A DNA stretch of 64,000 nt from positions 18,525 to 82,524 of the forward strand of contig CAZKBI010000001.1 of NCBI GenBank assembly GCA_964551195.1. The letters are read 5' to 3'. Source of the DNA: CAYZPB01 sp964551195 (GTDB lineage Bacteria; Bacillota; Bacilli; Tepidibacillales; Tepidibacillaceae). The translations under genes and the position numbers were made by a program. Below, piece by piece: positions 17,084 through 25,832 of this stretch; positions within the stretch are counted from its first letter, which is position 1, and the number at the start of each line of letters is the position of its first letter. The notes below the pieces were generated by a model. The model was not told where the DNA came from and did not search any database. It saw nothing but the letters and a program-made list of their open reading frames with translations.

Positions 17084-18190
17084 ATGTATGAAATGGACCA
17101 TATTGACTCACAGTACGCGAAGATAAAAGTTATTGGCGTAGGTGGTGGTGGAAGCAACGCTGTTGACCGTATGATTGAAGATGGGGTCAGGGGAGTTGAT
17201 TTTCTTGCGGTCAATACTGATGCGCAGGCCCTCCATCGTTCTCGGGCAGAAGTAAAAATTCAAATTGGTAATAAGCTAACCAGAGGATTAGGTGCAGGCG
17301 CCGACCCAACCATTGGCAAAAAAGCTGCTGAAGAGAGCCGCAAGGAATTAGAGGACTTTATAATTGGTGCTGATATGTTATTCGTTACAGCCGGCATGGG
17401 CGGCGGGACGGGAACGGGTGCTGCCCCAGTTATTGCAGAGATAGCAAAAGGGCTAGGAGTTCTAACGATAGGTGTTGTTACAAGACCATTTACTTTTGAG
17501 GGAAAGAAAAGAGCTCAGCAAGCTGATCAAGGCATTTCTGAGATAAAGGAAGTGGTTGACACTTTAATTGTTATACCAAATGATCGATTATTAGAGTTAG
17601 TGGAACAGGATACGCCGATTCTGGATGCATTCCGTGCTGCTGATAGTATTCTTCGCCAAGGAGTGCAGGGTATTTCTGAATTAATTTCTTCACCAGGGTT
17701 AATTAATCTTGATTTCTCTGATGTTAAAACAATTATGACTGAAAAAGGTGCCGCAATGATGGGAATTGGTCGTGCTACTCGAACAGCAGGCGAAACCCGT
17801 GCCGTAGAGGCTGCTAAAAAGGCTATCTACAGTCCAATCCTTGAACAGACAATAAGCGGCGCTAAGGGCGTTCTAATGAATATAAAGGGTGGCTCTGATT
17901 TAAGTTTATTTGAGGCTAATCTTGCTGCTAACGCGGTTATTGAAGCCGCAGGACCTGACGTCAATTTAATTTTTGGTGCGGTTATCGACGATAGCCTCCA
18001 AGATGAAGTTTATATTACAATCATAGCAACTGGATTTGGTGATAAAGTAGAAAGACCTAGATTTTCAAATGAAAATCCAGGTATTAAGCCTTTTAGTGGC
18101 GAAGAAATTGACACATTTGATATACCTACCTTCATGAGAAACCTAGATAGCTATTCACGCGATGATGACGATGAGGGATGGAAATTATAA
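17084..18190 (+). CDS. ftsZ: Cell division protein FtsZ
   Basis: 368 aa tubulin-like GTPase forming the division ring. The N-terminal GGGGSNAV loop, the signature GGGTGTG at residues 106-112, and VVTRPFTFEG are present. The C-terminal peptide FDIPTFMRN is the FtsA-binding tail, after a very short linker and before an acidic end. The start follows GGGAGG. In endospore formers spoIIGA-sigE-sigG often follow; here yggS follows instead. Confidence 0.98.
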   Translation: MYEMDHIDSQYAKIKVIGVGGGGSNAVDRMIEDGVRGVDFLAVNTDAQALHRSRAEVKIQIGNKLTRGLGAGADPTIGKKAAEESRKELEDFIIGADMLFVTAGMGGGTGTGAAPVIAEIAKGLGVLTIGVVTRPFTFEGKKRAQQADQGISEIKEVVDTLIVIPNDRLLELVEQDTPILDAFRAADSILRQGVQGISELISSPGLINLDFSDVKTIMTEKGAAMMGIGRATRTAGETRAVEAAKKAIYSPILEQTISGAKGVLMNIKGGSDLSLFEANLAANAVIEAAGPDVNLIFGAVIDDSLQDEVYITIIATGFGDKVERPRFSNENPGIKPFSGEEIDTFDIPTFMRNLDSYSRDDDDEGWKL

Positions 18191-18208
18191 CTTGCTGAGG
18201 TGACTTAA

Positions 18209-18892
18209 TTGGTTAATATTGCAGAAAATCTTAGCAATGTTCGTTTACGAATTGCTGCCGCGTGTGAAAAGGCAGGTAGAGTGCCCGATGATGTTAAAAT
18301 TATCGCAGTAACAAAATATGCAAGTTTGGCTGAAACAGAAGAAATTCTCAGGCTTGGACTCAGCGAAATTGGTGAAAGCCGAGTGCAAGCGGGCGTCGCT
18401 AAAAAAGCTTCTATCCCTGATAATAATCTTCATTGGCACCTTATCGGTAACCTACAGTCAAATAAAGTAAACAAGGCACTGGAAACTTTTTCTTATATTC
18501 ATTCGATAGATCGTCTTTCAATTGTGCAACAACTTAACAGACGTGCAGCGTTGAGAGAATTAAAAATCAAGTGCTTTATTCAAGTAAACATCTCTAAAGA
18601 GACAACAAAAAGTGGCATCGAAGTTGAACAAATATTTCCCTTTATTGAAGAGATGGTCTGCTTAGATAATGTTGAAATTGTCGGTTTGATGACGATGGCA
18701 CCACACTTTTCAGACCAGGAACTTACAAGACCGATTTTCAGCAAGCTAAGAGAACTAAGAGATGAGATAAATAAATCAGGAATATTAGAGTATGAGTTAA
18801 AAGAGCTTTCAATGGGAATGTCAAATGATTTTGAAGTTGCAATAGAAGAAGGGTCAACCTACATTCGTATAGGATCCTCTCTTTTCAAATAA
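18209..18892 (+). CDS. yggS: PLP homeostasis protein, YggS/YlmE (PLPBP) family
   Basis: 227 aa single-domain alanine-racemase-like fold binding pyridoxal phosphate. Lys36 in AVTKYASL is the expected PLP lysine. GESRVQ, HWHLIGNLQSNK and SMGMSNDFEVAI are family motifs. It buffers PLP and affects amino-acid pools rather than catalysing a known reaction. TTG at 18209 is used because GAGGTGA ends five bases before it. sepF, the usual next gene in Bacilli and many clostridia, is absent. Confidence 0.93.
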   Translation: MVNIAENLSNVRLRIAAACEKAGRVPDDVKIIAVTKYASLAETEEILRLGLSEIGESRVQAGVAKKASIPDNNLHWHLIGNLQSNKVNKALETFSYIHSIDRLSIVQQLNRRAALRELKIKCFIQVNISKETTKSGIEVEQIFPFIEEMVCLDNVEIVGLMTMAPHFSDQELTRPIFSKLRELRDEINKSGILEYELKELSMGMSNDFEVAIEEGSTYIRIGSSLFK

Positions 18893-18910
18893 CTTATGAT
18901 CTCATATAAT
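18882..18910 (+). promoter_or_regulatory. Candidate promoter for yggT-divIVA
   Basis: TTTTCA (18882-18887), a 17-base spacer and perfect TATAAT (18905-18910), about 22 bases before the yggT start. The -35 lies in the end of yggS and matches 4 of 6. Confidence 0.4.
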
Positions 18911-18931
18911 AAAAAAAGTAGAGGGTGATAT

Positions 18932-19201
18932 ATGTTGGTTCTACAGATAATAGGTTTTGTAGATATTTTATTTTTCGTTTATCAATGGTTAATAATTGCA
19001 TATATAATATTTTCCTGGTTTCCCAAACTTGCGGAGAGCAAGCTTGGTGAAATTGTTGGAAAGTTGGTTGAGCCATATCTAGCACCTTTTAGAAGGCTAA
19101 TACCACAAGTGGGAATGGTAGATTTCTCACCAATTATTGCACTAATTGCGCTAGTCTTTATAAAATATGGTGTAATGATTATTCTAGGGCTATTTTTGTA
19201 G
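18932..19201 (+). CDS. YggT/YlmG family membrane protein
   Basis: 89 aa with two hydrophobic helices (about residues 1-27 and 63-88) flanking the conserved amphipathic centre with EPYLAPFRRLIPQVGMVDFSP. The family is found beside division genes from bacteria to chloroplasts and has been connected to membrane and nucleoid distribution, but its biochemical role is not settled. GAGGGTGAT precedes the ATG. It sits between yggS and divIVA as in the ylm region of other Firmicutes. Confidence 0.88.
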   Translation: MLVLQIIGFVDILFFVYQWLIIAYIIFSWFPKLAESKLGEIVGKLVEPYLAPFRRLIPQVGMVDFSPIIALIALVFIKYGVMIILGLFL

Positions 19202-19238
19202 AAATTATAAGTATAAATTTTTATAGGGGGTGTTTTTG

Positions 19239-19703
19239 ATGGCTTTAACAGAAGCAGAGATTCATAACAAAGAATTCAGCATTAAATTTAGAGGCTATGA
19301 TGAAGACGAGGTAAATGATTTTCTTGATTTAATTGAACAGGATTACCAGTATTTTGCGAGTAAGATTAGAGAATTAGAGGACAAAAACTACGAATTAGCG
19401 CAGTCACTTGAGAGATATACGGAGATTGAGGATAAGATTGATAATTCTACTGTTGATCTTCAAGATGAAGCCAAAAGACTTCGCTTGCAGGCAGAGAAGG
19501 AATATGAATTAATTATTAAAGAGTCGCAAAAGAATGCTGACCGCATTATTAATGAAGCTTTACTAAAACAGAAGAACATTCATTATGAAATAGAGGATAT
19601 GAAAAGAAGTGCATCAGCTTTTCATACGAGGTTCCGCGCATTATTAGAAGCGGAATTGGATATTTTAGAGAGATACTTTTGCGAGGATTCTGAAACAGAA
19701 TAA
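19239..19703 (+). CDS. divIVA: DivIVA-family septum/pole protein
   Basis: 154 aa, mostly coiled coil. The N-terminal lipid-binding domain reads LTEAEIHNKEFSIKFRGYDEDEVNDFLD, with the Phe and Arg of the membrane-inserting loop recognisable. The rest is Glu/Lys-rich heptads. It recognises negatively curved membrane and recruits division or polar proteins. The ATG at 19239 lies eight bases after AGGGGG; a GTG at 19230 is within that site and is rejected. It is the last gene of the dcw region. Confidence 0.93.
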   Translation: MALTEAEIHNKEFSIKFRGYDEDEVNDFLDLIEQDYQYFASKIRELEDKNYELAQSLERYTEIEDKIDNSTVDLQDEAKRLRLQAEKEYELIIKESQKNADRIINEALLKQKNIHYEIEDMKRSASAFHTRFRALLEAELDILERYFCEDSETE

Positions 19704-19757
19704 TTGGAACAAGAGTATATTTTAGTCATACCAATTTAATGAAATATATAAAAACGA

Positions 19758-19980
19758 TGAATAGGACAGGTTTATTAAGTCGTAATTTATAGCGAGTTAG
19801 GGAGGGTGTGAGCCTAATAATTACTTTAATAAATATCACCTAAGAGTTGCTTATTCGAAATGTTCAGTAGGGTAAGCCGGTTCAAACCGTTAACTTGTTA
19901 AGTGGCATTAAATCTGATGCTATTAGGGTGGTACCGCGGGTTATCCTTCTCGTCCCTTGTGGACGTAGGAGGTTTTTTAT
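19758..19980 (+). promoter_or_regulatory. T-box leader of ileS (isoleucine tRNA-sensing)
   Basis: The diagnostic T-box sequence AGGGTGGTACCGCG is at 19925-19938; its TGGT bulge can pair with the ACCA end of uncharged tRNA. Stem I is closed by GAATA (19759-19763) with TATTC (19852-19856), and its distal loop carries GGTGTGAGCC. The likely specifier is the isoleucine codon ATC at 19835-19837. The alternative terminator follows. This leader fills the 301 bases between divIVA and ileS. I see no strong -35/-10 pair before it. Confidence 0.93.
19945..19978 (+). terminator. T-box-controlled terminator before ileS
   Basis: CCTTCTCGTCC (19945-19955) pairs with GGACG-T-AGGAGG (19961-19972, one bulged T) around a CTTGT loop, followed by six T. 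Formation of the antiterminator with uncharged tRNA-Ile would prevent it. Confidence 0.85.
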
Positions 19981-20004
19981 TTTAATTTAAGGAGTGAAGT
20001 TGTA

Positions 20005-22785
20005 GTGTCAAAAGAGACAATTGATTATAGTAAGACATTAAATTTGCCAAAGACAGATTTCCCCATGCGTGGTAATCTACCAAACATGGAGCCCGATATG
20101 CAGGCTTGGTGGGATGAGATAGATATCTACTCACTTGTACAGGAGAATCAGAAGGGCAAGAAAAAATTTATATTACATGATGGACCGCCCTATGCCAACG
20201 GTGACATTCATATCGGTCATGCCTTAAATAAAATATTAAAAGATTTTATTGTGCGTTTCAAAACAATGCAGGGATATGATGCACCTTATGTACCAGGCTG
20301 GGATACACATGGACTACCAATTGAGCACGCCGTTGTGCAGAGCAAAAAGATAGATCGACGTAATTTTGATCCGATTGAATTTCGTGATCTTTGTAAGGAG
20401 TATGCATTAAGCTATGTTGATCGACAACGAGTACAGTTCAAGCAATTGGGAGTGCGTGGAGATTTTGATAATCCATACATTACTTTGAATCCTGAATATG
20501 AAGCGCGTCAAATTAAGGTTTTTGGTGATATGGCAAAAAAAGGATTGATTTATAAAGGTTTTCGACCAGTTTATTGGTCTCCATCGTCTGAATCTGCACT
20601 TGCAGAAGCGGAAATTGAGTACCTCGAGAAAACATCGGCATCTATTTACGTTGCTTTTGAGGTAATTGATGGCAAAGGCATTCTAGCTGAGGCGACTAAT
20701 GTTATTATTTGGACGACAACGCCGTGGACAATTCCGGCAAACTTAGCTATCGCTTTAAACGGAGAATTTGAGTATACATTATTTAATTTTGACGGCAAGG
20801 AATATATTGTAGCGAAGGATCTACTTGAGTTTGTACAAAATGAACTTGGTTTTACTGAGATAGAATTTATAAAAGATATCAAGGGGGTTGAGTTAGAAGG
20901 AGTGATTACCCAGCACCCGTTTTATGATCGACCATCTCCTTTGATTTTAGGCGAGCACGTTACCTTGGAAGCTGGAACTGGTTTTGTCCATACAGCACCA
21001 GGTCACGGGGAAGATGACTTTTATGTGGGTCAGAAATATAATCTTGAAATACTGAGCCCTGTAGATAATCAAGGTAAGTTTACAGAGGATGCTCCTGGCT
21101 TTACTGGTCTTTTCTACGACGATGCAAACAAGGAAGTAACACGTATTTTAGAAGAGAAGGGCAAACTGTTAAAGCTTAGCTTTATTAAACATCAATACGC
21201 ACATGATTGGCGGACAAGAAAGCCAGTAATTTATCGTGCTACTGAACAATGGTTTGCTTCAATTGAGGCAATTCGCGCGGATATCCTTGCAGCAATTAAA
21301 GGAGTGAAGTGGGTTCCATCATGGGGTGAGCAGCGTTTAAATAATATGATTGCTGATCGTGGTGATTGGTGTATTTCACGTCAGAGAATCTGGGGAGTTC
21401 CTATCCCAATTTTCTACTGTGAAGGCTGTGGCGAAGCAATCATCGAGGATGCTACCATTGATTATTTAGTCGATTTGGTAGCTAAGGAAGGCACAAATGT
21501 TTGGTATGCACGTAGTGCAAGCGAGCTTTTACCAAGTGGCTATTCTTGCCCTAAATGTAAGTGTGACACTTTTCTTAAAGAGAAGGATACAATGGACGTT
21601 TGGTTCGATTCTGGTACAAGCCATATAGCTGTACTTGAAGCACGACCAGAACTAAGCTGGCCTGCTGATTTATATCTAGAAGGATCTGACCAATATCGTG
21701 GATGGTTTAACTCCTCGATAACAACAAGCATAGCAGTACGTGGCGCAGCACCCTATCGTGGTGTATTGAGTCATGGTTTTACACTTGATGGCGAGGGTCG
21801 TAAGATGTCTAAATCGATGGGTAATGTACTTGACCCAGCCAAGATTATGAAACAACTTGGATCAGATATTCTTCGACTATGGGTTGCTTCTGTAGATTAT
21901 CAATCAGATATGCGGATATCACAAGAAATACTTAAGCAGACTACTGAGGTCTACCGTAAGATTCGCAATACTCTACGTTTTTTAGTTGGCAATCTTGAGG
22001 GTTTTGATCCTGCTACCGATCTAGTTCCACTTGCAGAAATGAGTGAACTGGACCGCTTCACGATGATGAAGGCACGAATGCTAATTGATAAATCAATCAA
22101 AGCATACGACGAGTATGAATTTAATACGGTCTATCAGTCAATTCATAATTTCTTTACAATCGATTTGAGTTCATTTTACCTTGATATCGTAAAGGACACG
22201 CTATATATAGAACCGATAAATTCAGTTGAACGCAAGGCTATACAGACTGTTCTCTATGAAATACTACTTGCTACAGTTAAACTTATTGCACCAATCCTGC
22301 CACATACTGCAGACGAAATCTGGCGCTATATTCCGAACGTTGAGGAACTGAGCGTACAATTAACGGAAATGCCAGATTGGGATGATATTGTTATTGACCA
22401 AGAGCTACTTAAGAAAGGTGATCAGCTTCTTGAAATTCGTGATGAGGTCCTAAAGGCGCTAGAGTTAGCTCGTAAGGATAAACTAATTGGTAACTCATTA
22501 GCTGCTGCTGTCATAATCTATCCAGAACCAGAGACAGCTAAGTTTCTTGAAGAATTCGATAATTTAGAGAAGTTATTTATTGTCTCACAAGTGGTAATAA
22601 AGAATGGTCCTATCCCGGCAGCAGCGACTATTGTTCCTGGATTTAGCATTTTAATCGAACAAGCACCAGGTGAGAAGTGTGAACGCTGCTGGAACACGTT
22701 AACCGATGTTGGGTCAACAAGAGAAGGATTATGTAATCGTTGTGCAAACATTGTTTCCCAGTATCACTCAGATATTTTAGAATAA
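20005..22785 (+). CDS. ileS: Isoleucyl-tRNA synthetase
   Basis: 926 aa class I synthetase. It contains the HIGH motif His69-Ile-Gly-His72, an editing CP1 domain with the TTPWTIPANLAIA region, KMSKS at residues 600-604, an anticodon-binding domain, and a C-terminal zinc finger with Cys892, Cys895, Cys910 and Cys913. The C-terminal zinc domain and length fit the typical bacterial enzyme. GTG at 20005 follows AAGGAGTG. Expression is controlled by the T-box leader. Confidence 0.98.
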   Translation: MSKETIDYSKTLNLPKTDFPMRGNLPNMEPDMQAWWDEIDIYSLVQENQKGKKKFILHDGPPYANGDIHIGHALNKILKDFIVRFKTMQGYDAPYVPGWDTHGLPIEHAVVQSKKIDRRNFDPIEFRDLCKEYALSYVDRQRVQFKQLGVRGDFDNPYITLNPEYEARQIKVFGDMAKKGLIYKGFRPVYWSPSSESALAEAEIEYLEKTSASIYVAFEVIDGKGILAEATNVIIWTTTPWTIPANLAIALNGEFEYTLFNFDGKEYIVAKDLLEFVQNELGFTEIEFIKDIKGVELEGVITQHPFYDRPSPLILGEHVTLEAGTGFVHTAPGHGEDDFYVGQKYNLEILSPVDNQGKFTEDAPGFTGLFYDDANKEVTRILEEKGKLLKLSFIKHQYAHDWRTRKPVIYRATEQWFASIEAIRADILAAIKGVKWVPSWGEQRLNNMIADRGDWCISRQRIWGVPIPIFYCEGCGEAIIEDATIDYLVDLVAKEGTNVWYARSASELLPSGYSCPKCKCDTFLKEKDTMDVWFDSGTSHIAVLEARPELSWPADLYLEGSDQYRGWFNSSITTSIAVRGAAPYRGVLSHGFTLDGEGRKMSKSMGNVLDPAKIMKQLGSDILRLWVASVDYQSDMRISQEILKQTTEVYRKIRNTLRFLVGNLEGFDPATDLVPLAEMSELDRFTMMKARMLIDKSIKAYDEYEFNTVYQSIHNFFTIDLSSFYLDIVKDTLYIEPINSVERKAIQTVLYEILLATVKLIAPILPHTADEIWRYIPNVEELSVQLTEMPDWDDIVIDQELLKKGDQLLEIRDEVLKALELARKDKLIGNSLAAAVIIYPEPETAKFLEEFDNLEKLFIVSQVVIKNGPIPAAATIVPGFSILIEQAPGEKCERCWNTLTDVGSTREGLCNRCANIVSQYHSDILE

Positions 22786-22806
22786 GTTAATGCTGGAGGT
22801 AAACTA

Positions 22807-23262
22807 GTGTTTTTTTATCTTATTGCAATTTTAATTATCATAATTGATCAATTAACTAAATTTGCAGTCGTTTCTACTATGGATTTATATGAGAGTATCC
22901 CAATTATTGAGGGTTGGTTTCATATTACGTCTGTAAGAAATACGGGAGCAGCCTTTAGTATATTGGAAAATCAGACCTGGTTTTTTATAATTACTGCGAT
23001 TATCATTAGCCTTGTTTTAGTCTACTTAATCTATCGTGTCTATCGTGAGTATCGAATATTAGCCTTACTTATGGCGCTGATTCTTGGTGGTGCACTTGGC
23101 AATTTAATCGATCGCATAATGTATGGTTCAGTTGTTGATTTTATTGATGTGCAGATTATTAATTTTGCAATTTTTAATGTTGCTGATATTGCCATAACTG
23201 TAGGTACAGCACTGCTGGTCATCTACGTGATTTTTAGTAAGAACAATAAATTTCTGAATTAG
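22807..23262 (+). CDS. lspA: Lipoprotein signal peptidase LspA
   Basis: 151 aa with four membrane helices. It cleaves the signal peptide from prolipoproteins after lipidation. Conserved blocks are DQLTKF in helix 1, RNTGAAFSIL, GGALGNLIDR, and the two catalytic aspartates in VVDFID and FNVADIAI. GTG at 22807 lies behind GGAGGTA. It is followed by rluD, a conserved lsp-rlu pair in Firmicutes. Confidence 0.96.
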   Translation: MFFYLIAILIIIIDQLTKFAVVSTMDLYESIPIIEGWFHITSVRNTGAAFSILENQTWFFIITAIIISLVLVYLIYRVYREYRILALLMALILGGALGNLIDRIMYGSVVDFIDVQIINFAIFNVADIAITVGTALLVIYVIFSKNNKFLN

Positions 23263-23272
23263 AGGTGTAGAA

Positions 23273-24205
23273 GTGGACTACGTTGAAACATATGTTTGGG
23301 AAGTAGATGAGGATGCTGTTGGTATTCGGATTGATAAATTCTTGCCAACACAGTCTGCGGAATGGTCACGCTCCCAGGTTCAAGAGTGGATACAAGAGGG
23401 GTTAATCACTGTCAATGAAAAAGTCGTTAAAGCAAATTATCGACTTTCGCTAGCCGACGAGATTCAGATGCGAATGCCGCCTGTAAAAGAATTTAAAATT
23501 AAAGCTGAGGATTTACCACTCACAATCGTATATGAGGACAGTGATTTACTAATAGTTAATAAGGATCGCGGTATGACAGTGCATCCAGCGCCAGGAAATT
23601 ATGAAGGTACTTTAGTGAACGCTCTTTTACATTATAGTGATCAATTATCAAGCGTTAATGGTGTGCTCAGGCCGGGTATTGTTCACCGTTTAGACCGAGA
23701 CACCTCTGGACTGATAATGGTTGCCAAAAATGACTTTACACATCACAATTTAGCTGACCAACTCAAAAAGCAGACAGTAGAACGTATCTATAGTGCAGTA
23801 GTGCATGGTGTTATTCCCCACGAACGAGGTAGCATCGACGCGCCGATTGGACGAGACCCAGCTGATCGTAAACGCATGACTGTTACCGCGCAAAATAGTA
23901 AAGAGGCGGTTACACATTTTGTTGTTAGCGAACGTTTTAAAGAGTATACACTTGTTGATTGTGCATTGGTGACTGGGCGAACCCACCAGATAAGGGCACA
24001 CTTGAAATATATCGGACACCCAGTTGTAGGCGACCCTAAGTATTCAACTAAAAAGATGCCGGAGATTAAAGGACAGGCACTCCATGCTAAAACGCTGGGC
24101 TTTGTTCACCCACGAACTGGAGAGAAGTTGCAATTTACATCAGAATTACCACAAGATATGTTAGATTTACTCAATTATATAAGAAGTAAGGATAATCAAG
24201 AATAG
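23273..24205 (+). CDS. rluD: RluD-family large-subunit pseudouridine synthase
   Basis: 310 aa. An N-terminal S4 RNA-binding domain (VGIRIDKFLPTQ...SRSQVQEWI) is followed by the RluA-type catalytic domain with HRLDRDTSGL, where Asp141 is the nucleophile, and the GRTHQIRAHL motif near the C-terminus. It isomerises uridines in 23S rRNA; the exact positions cannot be told from sequence. GTG at 23273 follows AGAGGTG. It ends just before the pyr promoter. Confidence 0.94.
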   Translation: MDYVETYVWEVDEDAVGIRIDKFLPTQSAEWSRSQVQEWIQEGLITVNEKVVKANYRLSLADEIQMRMPPVKEFKIKAEDLPLTIVYEDSDLLIVNKDRGMTVHPAPGNYEGTLVNALLHYSDQLSSVNGVLRPGIVHRLDRDTSGLIMVAKNDFTHHNLADQLKKQTVERIYSAVVHGVIPHERGSIDAPIGRDPADRKRMTVTAQNSKEAVTHFVVSERFKEYTLVDCALVTGRTHQIRAHLKYIGHPVVGDPKYSTKKMPEIKGQALHAKTLGFVHPRTGEKLQFTSELPQDMLDLLNYIRSKDNQE

Positions 24206-24208
24206 TTG

Positions 24209-24237
24209 TTGACAAGTTGTCTTAACTAAGAGATAAT
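24209..24237 (+). promoter_or_regulatory. Sigma-A promoter of the pyr operon
   Basis: Perfect TTGACA (24209-24214), a 17-base spacer and GATAAT (24232-24237), starting right after the rluD stop. Transcription should begin near 24244, giving an untranslated leader of about 135 nt. Confidence 0.8.
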
Positions 24238-24254
24238 TATTTTAATTAAATACT

Positions 24255-24360
24255 CCTTTAAATCAATCCTGCGAGGTTGACAAGGTAATAGTAGCATCTA
24301 GTTATGCGATATATTTGATAAGTTACTTTAACTTTTGTCCCCGAGGCAAAAGTTTTTATT
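24255..24360 (+). promoter_or_regulatory. PyrR-responsive attenuator (binding loop plus terminator)
   Basis: The hairpin AATCCTGCGAGGTTGACAAGG matches the PyrR binding-loop pattern. Upper stem: TCAA/TTGA with CC/GG closing the loop TGCGA (24263-24280). Lower stem: CCTT (24255-24258) with AAGG (24282-24285), and an internal bulge between them. A downstream terminator at 24330-24354 follows. UMP-bound PyrR should stabilise this anti-antiterminator and favour termination. GACAA (24279-24283) can alternatively pair with TTGTC at the terminator's 5' arm. Confidence 0.88.
24330..24360 (+). terminator. Attenuator terminator before pyrR
   Basis: AACTTTTG (24330-24337) pairs with CAAAAGTT (24347-24354), with an inner CC/GG, followed by a T-rich tail. 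It lies before the pyrR start codon and is controlled by the PyrR binding hairpin. Confidence 0.85.
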
Positions 24361-24379
24361 TTTATGTGAGGTGAATCTC

Positions 24380-24916
24380 TTGAATCAGCGAGTACTAATT
24401 GACGAACAAGCTATAAGTCGAGCCCTAACACGAATCACACATGAAATTTTAGAGAAGAACAAGGGAACTGAAGACCTAGTTCTGGTGGGCATTAAGACGC
24501 GTGGTAGCTATTTAGCACGGCGAATTTACCAGAATATTATTGAAATTGAAGATCAAAGGGTCCCTGTAGGTGACCTTGATATTACCCTCTACCGCGATGA
24601 TTTAAGTGAAAAGGGCGATGAAGCACTTATTCAGGGAAGTGCGATTGATTTTGACGTAACGGACAAAATCGTCGTGCTAGTCGATGATGTTTTGTTTACC
24701 GGTAGAACTGTAAGAGCAGCTTTAGATGCCTTAATCGATATGGGGCGTCCAAGATTAATTCAGCTGGCAGTTTTAATTGACCGGGGGCATCGGGAGTTCC
24801 CGATCAAGGCTGATTATATCGGCAAAAATATTCCCACGTCACTGGGAGAGAATATACTAGTACAGTTACGTGAACTGGACCGTCAAGACCAAGTCGTAAT
24901 TCAGCGCAATAATTAG
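24380..24916 (+). CDS. pyrR: PyrR, pyr operon attenuation regulator / uracil phosphoribosyltransferase
   Basis: 178 aa, the normal PyrR length. The type I PRTase PRPP loop reads VVLVDDVLFTGRTVRAAL. GIKTRGSYLARRI and LIDRGHREFPIKADYIGKNIPTS match PyrR proteins. It binds the leader mRNA with UMP and also has UPRTase activity. TTG at 24380 is chosen because GAGGTG lies six bases upstream; the longer in-frame version would begin inside the terminator hairpin and cannot be right. Confidence 0.95.
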   Translation: MNQRVLIDEQAISRALTRITHEILEKNKGTEDLVLVGIKTRGSYLARRIYQNIIEIEDQRVPVGDLDITLYRDDLSEKGDEALIQGSAIDFDVTDKIVVLVDDVLFTGRTVRAALDALIDMGRPRLIQLAVLIDRGHREFPIKADYIGKNIPTSLGENILVQLRELDRQDQVVIQRNN

Positions 24917-24931
24917 GCAAAAGGGGCGAGA

Positions 24932-25831
24932 ATGATGAAAAAACATCTCTTGAGTACTAGGGATCTTGAGCTTTCGGAGATTGAACGGCTGCTCAAACGT
25001 GCAGAATTTTTTTCGGAAAACAGGAATTCTCCAGCAATTAAAGAGCTTGGCAAAAATTGTTTTGTAACTAATTTCTTCTTAGAACCGAGTACACGAACTC
25101 GTTTTTCTTTTGAGATTGCACAGAAGCGCCTAGGCTGTAATGTTATCAACTTCCAATCGAATGATTCTAGCATAAAAAAGGGAGAAACACTTTACGACAC
25201 ACTAAAAACGCTTGAAGTCCAGGGTGTTGAGATTGCTGTTGTACGTCTTTGTGAAGAAGGAATTCTCTCACAATATGCTGATAAACTCTCGTTAACACTT
25301 ATAAATGCAGGTGAAGGTACGATCGAGCATCCTACGCAGGCTCTGCTAGATCTATATACAATTAAGCAACATTTTGGCGAGGTAAAGGGTTTAACAATGG
25401 CAATTATAGGAGATATTCGACATAGCCGTGTTGCACATTCTAATTACCAGCTGCTTACTCGACTTGGTGTGAAGTTGATTTTCTCTGGACCAGAAGAATT
25501 TATGGATAGCCGTCTTGCTGGCGAGTACCTTCCTATCGATGAAGCGATCAAAGCTGCAGATGTTGTGATGATGCTTAGAATACAGTTTGAAAGACAGGAA
25601 CTTTCTTATCTAGCATCAAAAGAAGATTATAACCGCCACTATGGCTTAACTGAAGAAAGAGCCAGACTTCTTAATCCACAAGCTATTATCTTACACCCGG
25701 CTCCGATTAATCGTGGTGTCGAAATCGCTGGTAGTGTAGTCGAGCACCCACAGTCGAAAATTTTCAAACAGATGGAGAATGGTGTCTGGATCCGTATGGC
25801 AATCATTGAGCGGGCATTTAAGGAGGTATAA
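24932..25831 (+). CDS. pyrB: Aspartate carbamoyltransferase catalytic subunit
   Basis: 299 aa. The carbamoyl-phosphate site STRTR is at residues 53-57 in FLEPSTRTRFSFE, followed by the loop SSIKKGET, HPTQALLDLY, and HPAPINRG near the C-terminus. It condenses carbamoyl phosphate with aspartate. No pyrI regulatory subunit follows, consistent with the unregulated B. subtilis-type enzyme. Two adjacent ATGs (24932, 24935) are possible starts. pyrC follows after one base. Confidence 0.96.
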   Translation: MMKKHLLSTRDLELSEIERLLKRAEFFSENRNSPAIKELGKNCFVTNFFLEPSTRTRFSFEIAQKRLGCNVINFQSNDSSIKKGETLYDTLKTLEVQGVEIAVVRLCEEGILSQYADKLSLTLINAGEGTIEHPTQALLDLYTIKQHFGEVKGLTMAIIGDIRHSRVAHSNYQLLTRLGVKLIFSGPEEFMDSRLAGEYLPIDEAIKAADVVMMLRIQFERQELSYLASKEDYNRHYGLTEERARLLNPQAIILHPAPINRGVEIAGSVVEHPQSKIFKQMENGVWIRMAIIERAFKEV

Positions 25832-25832
25832 A

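Noticed and set aside
19791..19851. Unusually short T-box stem I
   Set aside because: A first reading closed stem I at AGCGA/TTGCT, only about 60 nt. GAATA/TATTC further out closes a normal ~100-nt stem, and GGTGTGAGCC fits the usual distal loop.
24335..24379. Longer PyrR beginning inside the leader
   Set aside because: It would start within the attenuator terminator hairpin; TTG at 24380 has GAGGTG at the right spacing and matches PyrR length.
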